Positions 46,311-57,038 of a stretch of DNA of 64,000 bases are shown piece by piece. Below the pieces are notes generated by a model that saw only the letters and a list, made by a program, of their open reading frames with translations, made no database searches and was not told the origin of the DNA. Source of the stretch: Stereum hirsutum FP-91666 SS1 (taxonomy: Eukaryota; Basidiomycota; Agaricomycetes; Russulales; Stereaceae); contig NW_006763136.1 of the NCBI RefSeq assembly GCF_000264905.1, positions 601,934-665,933 on the forward strand. Direction: 5' to 3'. Each line of letters begins with the position of its first letter. Position 1 is the stretch's first letter. The position numbers and the translations under genes are program-made.

Positions 46311-47713
46311 ATGCCTGTCGCAGTATCCTCGCAGCCCGAGCCTGTCTTCGTCGATCTCAACTTTGCGGCTGAAAAGACTGAGCCAGATGCTTTTGAGTTC
46401 CCCTTTGTGACCCATCTTAGGTCGGGAGGGCCCCTATACCTCCGTCCGTACAAGGTTCCGATGCATGATCTTCGAAAGGTGGAGAAGAAGCCGTCGACAG
46501 ATGTGGAGAGCTTCAGTTGGGAGAAGGTTCCGTTTGAGGGGCTCGATGGGGAGAAGGGTTGGGAACAGAAGTATCAAGAGGTGATGTGCGAGTGAGTCGC
46601 GTTCAATATTAGTTCTGTTGTGCGAATGTGCAACGAACGAGAGATCTGATTCCGACTCTGTAGATGGCTGAAGGAATACCTCGGCGCGAGAGTTTGCAAG
46701 TGCACCAACTATCAGATCAGGTAAGTGACGGACTCGATTCACCACGGTCCTCCTATACAGCGTATCTCACGAACCATACTGAGACCATGACCCTTTCAGA
46801 CGGAGAACAGACGGCAAAGACGCCAATGCGAACTACAAGGATGAAGTTTCCGTCGACGCCGGCATGCAGCCCGTTCCTGCCGTTCACGTCGACATCAACA
46901 GGGAGCGTGCTTCTGCCCGTGTTCTGTCGCAATTTGATGGTTCTGAGTACAGTGAGAAGGACAGAATTGCGATCTTGTGAGCAGTTTTAGCGTCGCTTTA
47001 CTTATGTTCCTGCTCACAGTTTCTGATACATACGTGGAATGACTTCGTCTATAGCAATATTTGGAGGCCGCTTCATGGTCCGGTTATGGATGCGCCTTTA
47101 GCTCTTTGCGATTCGCGAACGATTAACCCAGAGGATATGGAGAGGACGTCTGACAAAGTATGTTCTCGCTACAGCCTCAACCTTCTTTCCCCCTGAACAT
47201 GGTCCTCCATCAGTACGGCGGCGGATATTTCATCAAGTACAACGGTCAGTCCGTTATTCTCGTTTTATTGAGTGCAACGCATCCTGATGACTCGATAAAT
47301 CATTTAGAAAACATGAAATGGGTGTACATCCGCAACCAAGGCCCCGAAGACATACTCATATTTAGGCAATACGACAACAGTAAGGCATCCCTACTCACAC
47401 GCCCGTCTCTTCTACTTAATCTCGTCGACTGATCCTCCCTGTCTTGGTCCAACAGCTCTCGAACCTGAACGAGGCAACATCAGATGCGTGGCTCATACTG
47501 CGTGTAAGTTCCCTATCCAAGCAGTTCTTCAATCCGTCCTCACCCCTTGCGTTCTTTTCTAATACCATGATAGTCATCGACGAAGAGAGAAAGTCACTTG
47601 GTAAACCTCGAGAAAGGTCGGTCCCGTTTCCTCAATATCCCCGTCCGAACGTTTCGCTGACTCGGTTTCGATCTGTTTGTAGCATCGAGTTACGCATGGC
47701 CGTGATTTATTGA
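46311..47713 (+). CDS. CmcJ/NvfI-family (GA4 desaturase-like) non-heme iron oxidoreductase
   Basis: Known role: fungal relatives are Fe(II)/2-oxoglutarate-type oxygenases acting on small molecules, often in secondary metabolism. Seen after splicing eight exons: MPVAVSSQPEPVFVDLNFA, LRSGGPLYLRPYKVPMHDL, EWLKEYLGARVCKCTNYQI, VSVDAGMQPVPAVHVDINR, FNIWRPLHGPVMDAPLALC, DSRTINPEDMERTSDKYGG, MKWVYIRNQGPEDILIFRQ, YDNTLEPERGNIRCVAHTA and FIDEERKSLGKPRESIELR, ending MAVIY. The HVD pair and the later His in CVAHTA match the expected H-x-D...H iron triad. Length is about 300 residues, usual for the family. Spliced joins that fix the frame are the TSDK/YGGGYF and HTA/FIDEE junctions. No signal peptide; likely cytosolic. 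Substrate unknown. Confidence 0.85.
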
Positions 47714-48140
47714 GTTACAGCGAGGATTTGCGCTTAGATGAAACTTGTACTTGTTGCACAACACCCATCGCACAGTATGATCTATGGGGTTTCTTGTTTT
47801 ATTTTTGTTTGTTTTTTGTGCCCGAGCGCGATGATCTTCATCCGCTCTGCGGCGATGAGTAGTGTTGTCGTATATGTGGAGAGAACATGCGCAGCGTTTG
47901 GCTACCTTTCAAGGGAGCCAACCGACTATTTTACGAGGCACTGCCGTGTACAAACCAGATTTCAACATTGTGTCGAGACTCGGTCCCACAGCAAACCAAT
48001 ACAGATCACGAAGTAAATCAATACAGCCTTCTTACAACATGTTCTCGACATACATTCGCTTTCTCTATATACCACATCAACGACCCAGAAAATAATTTGA
48101 CCCCTACGAAAATACAACGCATCACTGAATTCTCGTGCAC
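47714..48140. other. Convergent 3' region
   Basis: 3' UTRs of the oxygenase (+) and the decarboxylase (-). No gene was seen. Confidence 0.5.
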
Positions 48141-49653
48141 TCACTGCCCCAACCCAAAGATCCTCAACGCATTTCCACCCCTCACCGCATTCTTCTCCGC
48201 CTCGCCCCATCCACTCACTTCGCTAATAGCCTCCAAATTCTCAACCACGCTCTTCCACTTCACCTGTCCCTTCAACGGCGGGAAAAACGGATGGTCCGTT
48301 CCGAACAACATCTTCAGACTCCCCACTTTCCGATCCGTCTCCCCTCCCTTTTGTCCCGCCTTGAACCCGGCCTCGAACCGGGTCGAGCGAGAAACGACTT
48401 CGCTTACGAATCCGAGCTCTTCGGGACCGTAGGCGACGGCGTCGAAGTAGAATTTACCGAGGTAGTAGCGGGCGTCGTGTTTGAGACGGTCGGCGACGAT
48501 GGGGTCGTGGTCTATGCAGGATGCGAGGCGGGAGGAGAGGGCCGGGAGAGCTCCGCCGGAGTGGGCGAGGAGGATGATGAGGGACGGGTATTTGTCGAAT
48601 GCGCCGGAGAGGATGAAACGGGTCGCGGCCTAATTCCGCAAAACAAGATGACAGGTCAGTGTCTGAGTTTGAGACATGGATTACAGAGCGAGAAGGAAAC
48701 GATAAGGAGGTTTGAATAGGATGATGAGTGGACTTACGACGGCGGTTTCGACGGGGAAGCCGAGGGCAAGAGGAAGGACGTGACCGTTGTCTTTTTCGCC
48801 CCAGGCCGAACTGTCTACGCCGTAGTGCGGGTGAAGGAAAACGAGGAGACCCGCAGCCTCGATGGCTTTCCAGACGGGATCGAGGGCATCATCGTCCAAA
48901 CCCTTACCGATGCCTTTCGTGCCCATGATCAAACCCTATTCACAGAGAAACGTCGTCAGACTTGTATACTTGGGAGTGGAAGTGAGATGTGGCGTAAGAT
49001 GTTGTGGCGCACGTACCTTCAAGTGAGGTGCGGCAGCGATCTGGGCCACACATTCGAGCACTTTTGGGATGGAGATTCCGGGAACGAGAGGGAGGAGCCC
49101 GAGGCCGTATAGTCGCTGGATAGAGGAATCAGAGAATGCCGGGCCAGTAGCACAGTATGTCTCCAGGTCATCGTTCAACCCAAGTGCGAGTTCGTGGGCT
49201 TCGGATGGTGGAAGGAAGTCTAGCCATGGGTTGGCAGAGCTGATGTAGATACTTGTCAGTGAATGGAGCAAGTAAGCATTCCAATAAAAGGTGTCGCGCA
49301 CCTGACGACTGAGATGTCGATACCATGCTGGTCCATGAACTTGAGCTTCTCATCCCGATCCCAGTATTGAGGGCCAACAGGACGCCCACCACTAGGCTGT
49401 GGGCCGAAACCGAGGTTAGCTAAACGTCAAGCCTGTCGTTAGAACGAAATATTGACCTCATCGTCCAAGATCAACAAGCGTTCTTCGCCTTTCTCGTTCG
49501 TGTAGACTCTTGGGGCAGCAGACCTCGAGCGAAGCCAATCCGCATACCGGGGAAGATACACGTCTATTCGAATTAGACTTAGTTATATTTTGCAGAGGCT
49601 GAAGGGCGAAACTCACGGGTGTGAACATCTACGAGAGGGTTGGAGGAGGCCAT
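48141..49653 (-). CDS. Amidohydrolase-family decarboxylase (ACMSD-like)
   Basis: Known role: this branch of the amidohydrolase superfamily contains metal-dependent, non-oxidative decarboxylases (2-amino-3-carboxymuconate semialdehyde, 6-methylsalicylate and 5-carboxyuracil decarboxylases). Seen: start MASSNPLVDV (49653). The first metal motif H-T-H is rebuilt across an intron (about 49566-49615: CAC ACC C + AC). Then VYLPRYADWLRSR, GGRPVGPQYWDRDEKLKFM, SANPWLDFLPPSEAHELAL, GLLVFLHPHYGVDSSAWGE, GHVLPLALGFPVETAV, LIILLAHSGGALPALSSRL, MLFGTDHPFFPPLKG and GGNALRIFGLGQ. The His in LHPHY and LAHSGG and the Asp in GTDHPFF complete the usual metal and catalytic set. Length is about 360 residues. It is transcribed away from the FMN oxidase over a shared 595-bp region. 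Substrate not determined. Confidence 0.88.
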
Positions 49654-50248
49654 GTCGACGTCGACGTATGAGTTAAGTGGATTGATTGTGAGAGGTATTC
49701 TACAAGTACTTACCGTGTTCGCTCGGTGCTGTAAACGACGTTCCTGCTTTAACTCGTTCTTCCGCCGACGCGGAACCTCCGGACTTGATCCGCCGGCGCG
49801 GACTCTCGAATTATTCGATTGTATCTTATCTTGCTATGGCGCCGACGGTACTTGCCAGGAACTTCCGCTTGTCAATGTCATCCGCTCATCCACTTATCTC
49901 GCATTTGTAGACCAACCCGCCTCCTGACCGATCCCATTGCATTCTTCAGATCTTGTTTCTCGTTATCTGAACGAAAGGTGCTCGGGGCGGAACTCTTTCG
50001 ATGGCTTTGGGTTGCCTGGTCCAACGTCTCGACCGACCCGCGAACATGTCCTGACTCCCCGCGGAAATTTGGCAGTCATCGATAATGCTAGCTTCTTCTA
50101 TCTTGAAAATACCTTGCGAAAATCCGAGAGGTATCGGTCTACCAGCGCCGCAGTGGTCAAAGCTACTCCGTTAACTACCTCCAACCAACTCTCTCGAACT
50201 ACACTCGTGCTTTGTGGCGATCTCTTTCTTCGTGTTCATTACACCAGC
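49654..50248. promoter_or_regulatory. Bidirectional promoter region (decarboxylase / FMN oxidase)
   Basis: 595 bp separates two start codons pointing outward. The spacing and the related chemistry suggest joint regulation. No TATA box stands out. Confidence 0.45.
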
Positions 50249-52022
50249 ATGGCTTTCAAAGCTGCTCTCGAGGCCGACAAGGATGCTCCGGAGTCTTGGT
50301 CGAAGTACATGAATGTCGTCTACAACGGTAGGAAAGAACCCTCCATCGGTTCCTATGACCCGGACAAACTCGAAGCCAAGGCGAGGGAGGTCACTGCGTC
50401 TACTCGATGTGAGCTTTCTCGTTCACGAACCAGACACAAGAGGACGGAATGTGCTCACCGATCACTTGTGTAAATAGCCGCTTTCCTCTATGTCTTTGGC
50501 AGCGCTGGGTCTTGCTCCACGGATCGTGCAAACAGGAAAGCGTTCGAGCGATGGGGCTTCACCCCGAAGATGCTCGTAGACACATCCGACAGAAACCTTG
50601 AGGTAAGTTTTCAATAATTTTGGCGGTCTAAGCTCGCTCGAACTGATGGTGGCATTCATCTATAGACAACTTTGTTCGGTGTCAAGTACAAGTCCCCACT
50701 TTTGCTTGCCCCCATCGGCGTTCACGGACTCCTGAGCGTCCATGGCGAAATCCCGTCGTGCAAAGCAGCAGCCAAAGTCGGCGTTCCCATCATCATGAGT
50801 TCTGCCTCGACCCGCTCCATCGAAGACTGCGCTGCTGCCAACGGTGATGGTCAGCGTTGGTACCAACTCTACTGGTACGCCACTCTTTCTTTATCTCCAT
50901 CTCCACTCCATTCGTCTGGTTTATCTTGCTATCCGTCAATGAGCTAATACAAGGCGACTATGAATATTTTGACATAGGCCGCGAAACGAAGAAATCACTC
51001 TATCCCTCCTCGGACGGGCCAAGAAAGCAGGCTTCACAGCATGCGTCGTCACCCTCGACACCATGTGCATGGGATGGCGCCCGTACGATCTCGACAAAAG
51101 TTACCTTCCCTTCATGCACGGCGTCGGTATCCAAGTCGGGACCTCCGACCCCGCCTTCATGGCCACGCAGAACCTCGCCCCTCGTAACGACGAGCGCGTT
51201 CCCTTCCCCTTCGACCCGGCCGTATGCGACGCGAAGAGGGAGCTTGGGGATGAGCATGAGAAGGAGATGAAGGTGTTGGGGAGGAACTGGTCGAGGCAGA
51301 TTCATTCGGGGTTGTTTAGGACCTGGGAGGAGTTGGAGTTTGTGAGGAAGCATTGGGAGGGGCCGTTGGTGTTGAAGGGAATTTTGCATGTGGATGATGC
51401 GTTGAAGGCGCTGGAGGTTGGATGTGACGGAATTGTTGTTTCGAACCATGGTGAGTGTTAACGTCTCTTTGTAGTCTACTCGTCCATCTTTGTACTCACA
51501 GAAACTCCTACCTCTGTATTCTTCGGCGTATAATAGGTGGACGTCAGGTCGACGGAACCATTCCGGCCCTGATCGCACTGGAGAAGATCACGGCCCACCC
51601 ACGCATCCGCGAAGCCCAACACTCAGGCAAATTCACCGTCCTCTTCGACTCAGGTATCCGTCGTGGCGCCGATATCATCAAGGCCGTCGCAATTGGTGCC
51701 CAGGCCGTCCTTTGTAAGTCCTCATTTCACTCCAATCACGTCCCATCGCAACTTCCACCTTTCGTCTCCCAACCTCCGAGCTTCGATTTGCTTCTTCGCG
51801 TCTAGTCAAGCTGACTTCATTTCCAATACTTCTACAGTGGGTCGCCCATACATGTATGGTCTTGCTATCAGCGGCGAACAGGGTGTCGAGGAGGTCATCC
51901 GCGGCCTCCTCTGCGAAGCCGAGATTGTGCTTGGCCTGCTTGGGTACAGCTCTCTCGATCAAATATGGGACCGGAGGGAGGAAGTGCTGGAGAGGATGGA
52001 GCTGGGGCTCTTTTCTTCCTGA
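50249..52022 (+). CDS. FMN-dependent alpha-hydroxy acid oxidase, lactate 2-monooxygenase-like
   Basis: Known role: oxidises L-2-hydroxy acids such as lactate using FMN and O2; the monooxygenase type decarboxylates the product. Seen: start MAFKAALEADKDAPESWSK (50249), then AAFLYVFGSAGSCSTDRAN, TTLFGVKYKSPLLLAPIGV, VPIIMSSASTRSIEDCAAA, GQRWYQLYW, AGFTACVVTLDTMCMGWRP, GPLVLKGILHVDDALKALE, the catalytic stretch SNHGGRQVDG (His base and Arg, joined across an intron), FDSGIRRGADIIKAVAIGA and LGRPYMYGLAISGEQGVEE. The Tyr of YQLY, Lys of LKGI, His and both Arg are all present, so the enzyme should be active. The long insert between about 51060 and 51300 (YDLDKSYLPFMHGVGIQVG) is typical of lactate 2-monooxygenase-like members. 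No mitochondrial or signal peptide is obvious. Length is about 480 residues. Confidence 0.92.
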
Positions 52023-52220
52023 TTTGTTGTAGAGTGTTAGAAGCCGTGTATTGTTTGTGTATCAAAATGGGAATTATCTTGGGTTTCAGCCACGACGATT
52101 GGGTCGACTGTGTTCGACTCTTAGAGTGAAATATACACTGGGAAGGGGCTTTTATAGATATCGCCCTCTGGTCTAAATATATGTGATGACAGAGTACGAA
52201 GCTAGTCACGACTACTCTAC

Positions 52221-54289
52221 TCAATACCCCACGACAGGCTGCTCCGCGACAACCACCTGCTTCTCACCTTTCTCCATAACCACCTTCTCATCCCCAACCT
52301 CCTCATCCGTCGTCTTCTCGCGCCTCGCAACACCCATCCCCATCTGACTCGTGTCAAACCCATTCGCCTCCAAATATTCCCTGAACGCCTCATCCTCCAC
52401 CTCCAAATCCTTCGGCGTGTCGGGAAGCAATAACAATGCACATATTGCACCGAGCACGGCAAATGCTGAACCGATGAGGAACGCGACTTGGGACCCTTTG
52501 TTCGGGTCGGAGGAGTTGGAGTATCGGGCGAGAATGGAGGTGAAAACTGTGGAGCCGATTGCGGAACCAGCCTTTCCGAATGCAGAGGCGAGGCCGAGGA
52601 AGTCTATCAGGGCGAATTAGGAAAAGCAAGGTAAGACAGGTGTATGGAGATGAATATAAGAAGAGGATACGTACGGCCACGGATGGGGGTAGGGAAGCTC
52701 TCGCCTGAGACGAGGATCACACAAGATCCCGGCCCGACCTCACCTACAATTTAATCGCACATACCAACGAACGCGTCTGTCAGCTCTGTCAACGCCACCA
52801 ACAAAATAGGAGAACACTTACCAACAGCCACGAAAAGCCCATACAAGAACACGAACGCTCCAAACGCATTATTCGTCAACGGATTGAAAGCACCTCCGAT
52901 GATGAAACCCAAAATCGCCTGGATCGTGAAACCCATAGCAATAGTCTTGCGACGACCGAATTTGGTGTCTGCGATGTAACCGCCAATGAGACAGCCCGGG
53001 ACGTAGAATGCATTGACGAGAGTTCCCCAGGCGATTGATTTCCAGATGGACTCGCCGGCGTTGAAGTGGGAGAAAATGACGGAGGAGAAGAGTGAGAAGG
53101 GCTGTGGGCGGGTTTGGTGGTTAGGGTTCGGATGTTAAGAGGTATTTAGAGCAATAGGGAACATACCCAGGCAATGTAGTCGTAAAGGAAGAAGAGGATG
53201 CTCGTGCCGAGAATCGACCTCCAGTCTGAATGGGAATAACTATTAACGCCACATTGAACCAGTTTGTTCCAAGAGAGACTTACAGCGCTTGAAGATCAAC
53301 TTGTATGGTACATTCGACCGCAGAGCATGTTTTTCATATTGCGTGTTTGAAATCATCTTCAGCCGGAAGTAGAAGATGGACAAGGGGAGAACCGCGCCAA
53401 TCGCAAGGCAAAGTCTCCACACGACTTCGAAATGGCTCTGGTGGAAAGCGAAGAGGACAACGAGTGGGACGCTGTCATAAGGAGGATCGTCAGTCTCTTT
53501 TCGTCCATAAGGCAAGGAGCACGCACATTCCACCAATGACGAAGCCCAAGTCTGCCATGAGATCGCAGGTAAGACTCATCATGAGACCTCTCCGCTTCCT
53601 CGTCAGTGGACCGTTGCTGACTTCGATAGCACTAGCACCGCAAACTTCATAAAATGGTCAGGTCGAACCCGTTGTATAGAATTCGTTTTAGTCACAAACC
53701 TGGATATTCTCCGCCTGCTCCAACTCCTACTAAACCACGAGCGACGATTAGCATCCAGAACATGCCATTCTGGTCTCTGCCGGACGCTGCTGCTGAGAGG
53801 ATGACACCGACGATGAGGATCAAGGTCGTGGCTACGACACCTGCCTTTCGTCCAATTCTGTCGACTGAGATGCTCAAATATTAGCACAGTTGGCGGACCG
53901 TCAAGCGATCTGAATACGGGAGCCAACCTATGACCGCGAAAGCACACATCCCTAGAATCTATTTATGAGAGACAGATTCGAACATCACGAGAAAAAAACA
54001 ACGCACCGATGATCTCTCCAATCATGAAGGCATGACTGACACGAGTATAGATGTCGGTAGTAAAGGACTCAGGATATAGAGCCGTGAAGATGAGATCCAA
54101 ATTCCCAATAATAGCACCATTATAACCTAGCACAACCGAGGAACATTAGAAACGGCATCGCTGTGTAGGATTGTGAACTGTTAGCAGGGGCGTACCGTCG
54201 GAGAGAATAGCAATTCCAGTGAACCAAACGGTAAAGATCGCGTTTGCCCTCTGGGCAAAGCTAACTGGCTGGTCTTCGCTGGAAGCCAT
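52221..54289 (-). CDS. MFS permease, GIT1/phosphate transporter-like
   Basis: Known role: this MFS branch moves inorganic phosphate, glycerophosphodiesters or organic acids. Seen: start MASSEDQPVSFAQRAN (54289), TM1 AIFTVWFTGIAILSDGYN, then GYNGAIIGNLDLIFTALYP, DRIGRKAGVVATTLILIVG, ARGLVGVGAGGEYPG, LTRKRRGLMMSLTCDLMAD, WRLCLAIGAVLPLSIFYFR, FSLFSSVIFSHFNAGESIW, YIADTKFGRRKTIAMGFTI, AFVFLYGLFVAVGEVGPGS, GESFPTPIRGDFLGLASAF and VFTSILARYSNSSDPNKGS. The tail is acidic and ends VVAEQPVVGY. The GGEYPG and GEVGPG motifs point to the GIT1/PHO84-like group. At least nine introns are seen. It ends 199 bp from the end of the convergent FMN oxidase gene. The substrate is unknown; an organic acid or phosphodiester is possible. 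Confidence 0.88.
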
Positions 54290-54912
54290 CGTACCTAGGA
54301 CTGCTGGTCAAGTCGATGCCTCGGGGAAAGGAAGGCCTAGGGCTCATGGTGAAACTTCTCTCTAGCTTTAAACAAGTCATGTTACAGCGCAGCTGCCCTT
54401 GGGGTAAGAGCGTCCCTAGATAAAGACGCACACGATCGCTACACGAAGATAAGCTCCTGAATGTCTAAGAGGATACCAGAGGATACCGATACCAGCGTGG
54501 ACAAGGACCGTAAGAAGGATGATGGGTACTGCCCATCTCGGGCGCTCGGCGCAAAGTTCAACTTGTGTGCAGGTATTATTATGGAGCAACGAAAAATACC
54601 GGGTCACAACTGGATAAAATATGAGCTTTGACCAAGTACTCGCTACTCATGCAGGGCATGCAAATCCAAGCGAAAGTATTCCATAGACACAACGGCATTA
54701 AAGAGGTGGGGCCTCCCAGGCGGTGGCAGTCATGAGCAGGTTGGAAGGCCGCGGCGGAAGTAATTTCAACACGAGGCCGGAGTCAGCCGAGAAGGATCGG
54801 CGCCGGCGACCCTTCTTCCTCTCGCCGTCATGGTCGACCCGCAATATTATTATCATAAGTATTCGTGCTGAATAAATAAATGGCCCTTTGCGCACACCCA
54901 CCATCGCATACG
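54290..54912. other. Divergent promoter region (permease / M24 peptidase)
   Basis: About 620 bp between outward-facing starts. A TATA-like AATAAATAAAT run lies at 54869-54879. No gene was seen. Confidence 0.45.
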
Positions 54913-56714
54913 ATGTCTACCCCTTCCGACATGAAGAGTCGTCAGGACTCTGAACCGGCTATCTGCAACCAGGACTCGAAGTTTGGTCAGGTTCTGTTGC
55001 TTGCCGTCCTCTCCTCCCTTGCGGTGTTGCCTTGGCTTTATAAAACACCCTTTGGAGACTCTGCTCCGAACGTAGGACGTGACAATCGCCTTGACAGTCT
55101 CCTCGAGTGCTCTCTTGCAGCTTACGATACAAGCGCTCTCAATGAACCACTCGTCGAGGCTCTTCCCGTAGAAGAGTACATCGAGCGAAGGGATAGACTT
55201 GCAAGAGCCTTGGTAGAGGAAGGTCTCGATGCCTTTGTCGGTGAACCAGGATTTACAGGTCAGCACAGGTTTCCTTTCTCTATCGCATCTTTCTGTGGAC
55301 TGAACTAATAATATGATGCCTTGCATTAGAGGTTTACTACACCAACCTTTCCTCATTTCAATGGGAATCATGGGAACCTGAAGAGCGTCCTTTCTTGATG
55401 GTCGTCGAACCCGTTCTAGGGATCGCCGACACCACCAACTCCGAACCCAAAGTCGTCGCACGCACCACCTTCCTAACCCCTGCCTTCGAACTGCAACGTG
55501 CACTAGCTCTCAACATGCCCCTCGCCAATGGCACGATGTCATACGCAACTTGGGAAGAACACGAAGACCCGTTCGCGATCCTTTCTGAATATCTCTATCG
55601 TTACGCTGCTACGCGCATCCAGCCACGCCGTCTCTCCCAAACGAGTGGCCGGGATGGAGAAAAAGAGGCTGCTATATTTCCGAAACCGCTCGTCGTAGCA
55701 GACGACGAAATGCGTCTCTTCATCGCTCAAGGCCTGGTCGCCAGCGGTTTAGAAGTCGTACCATATTCCTACACAGCCGCCTACGCACTCGTCAAACAAC
55801 TCAAATCACCACGAGAAATCGCTCTCCTGCGCGCCGTCAACACGCTCACAATCACCGCCATCCGAGCCGTCCATAACTGCCTTCCTTCATTCCTCTCACT
55901 TCCCAGCGCTCGCGACAGGACTTCCACCCCCTTCTTCTCCCGGTTTTTCCATGCTACCGGCTTATCTACCCCGAAGGCCAAACATTCCAAAGCCAGCATC
56001 AGCGAACTCGAGCTCAGCCTTACCCTCGACGAAGTCATGCGTCGCGGCGCAGGGATGGATCCCTTCTTCGACCTCGTTCTCTTCGGACCAAACGCCGCCT
56101 GTCCACATTGCTCCAGCAGTCCCGACGTGATCCTCAACCCAGACGAAGACATGATCCTCATCGACGTCGGGTCCCATCTGTACGGCTACAGCTCCGACGT
56201 CTGTCGGACCTTCTTCGCCAGCAGCAACTCCTCTTCCTATCGATCATCTTCGTCGACGAAAATGGAACTCGAAGAGAAGTTATCCATTTGGTCGACGGTC
56301 CTCGACGCTCAGGCTGCAGCCATCCACGCCCTTTCCCTTCCCGACGCCACGGCATCGAGCATCGACCTCGCCGCTCGCGGCGTCATCTCCGACGCAGGCT
56401 ATGGGGTATACTTCACGCATAGGTTAGGCCACGGAATCGGAATCAAGGCGCATGAGCCGCCGTATTTGAACAAGGGGAATACGGGGACGGTGTTGAAGCC
56501 TGGAATGGGTACGTTTTCGTTCTCTCTGAGGGTCCGCCTTCCTGAGTATATGAGCGATCCTGACGATTACGTGCTGGCAATAGTCTTCACCGCGGAACCC
56601 GGGATTTATATCGAGGGCGTATTTGGAGTGCGACATGAGGATATTATATTGATCACCGAGGACGGAGTGGATATCTTGAGCGGTGTTTTGCCGACGAGTC
56701 CTTGGGAGCCATGA
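54913..56714 (+). CDS. Membrane-anchored M24 metallopeptidase (Xaa-Pro dipeptidase/aminopeptidase P-like)
   Basis: Known role: removes or splits N-terminal X-Pro dipeptides using two metal ions. Seen: short cytosolic N-terminus (MSTPSDMKSRQDSEPAI), then a signal-anchor segment (VLLLAVLSSLAVLPWLY). The creatinase-type N-domain follows (EEYIERRDRLARALVEEG, EVYYTNLSSFQWESWEPEE). The catalytic domain has metal ligands in LIDVGSHLYGYSSDVCR (two Asp), HRLGHGIGIKAHEPPYL (His), VFTAEPGIYIEG (Glu) and GVRHEDIILITEDG (Glu). Introns lie at about 55258-55330 and about 56510-56585; the second joins GM to VFTAEPG. The ligand set is complete, so it should be active. The ATG at 54913 is preferred to the in-frame ATG at 54880 because the latter sits almost on the TATA-like AATAAATAAAT run. 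Ends TSPWEP. Confidence 0.88.
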
Positions 56715-57038
56715 TGCACTTGGTCTAACGAATATAGTCGTCCTGTAATGAGATGTGAGCGAAAGGCAGAAGTGAAACCTTGCGCTACTGCCCTCAAAAC
56801 CAATGTTCAACGGTTTTCGGACCAGTCAGAATCGGACAGAAAGACCCGAAGATAGAAGAAAATACTGATAAAAAAGAAGTAAACAAACACATCGGAGTAA
56901 TCTGGAAAGGCAAACCGCTCTTTGAACACTATTCCTTCCCTTCCCTCCCCGCCTTCTATAAGTTACAACAACAAACTCCTCGCCTAGTATACACCTACCA
57001 TCCTCTACCACTCCAACCCCCACCCACTACCATACACC
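56715..57038. other. Convergent 3' region
   Basis: 3' UTRs of the M24 peptidase (+) and ERT1 (-). No gene was seen. Confidence 0.5.

Noticed and set aside
49560..49653. Apparent loss of the second metal-binding His (His-Thr-Arg) in the decarboxylase
   Set aside because: Correct splicing gives His-Thr-His; the change was only an effect of reading exon 2 in isolation.
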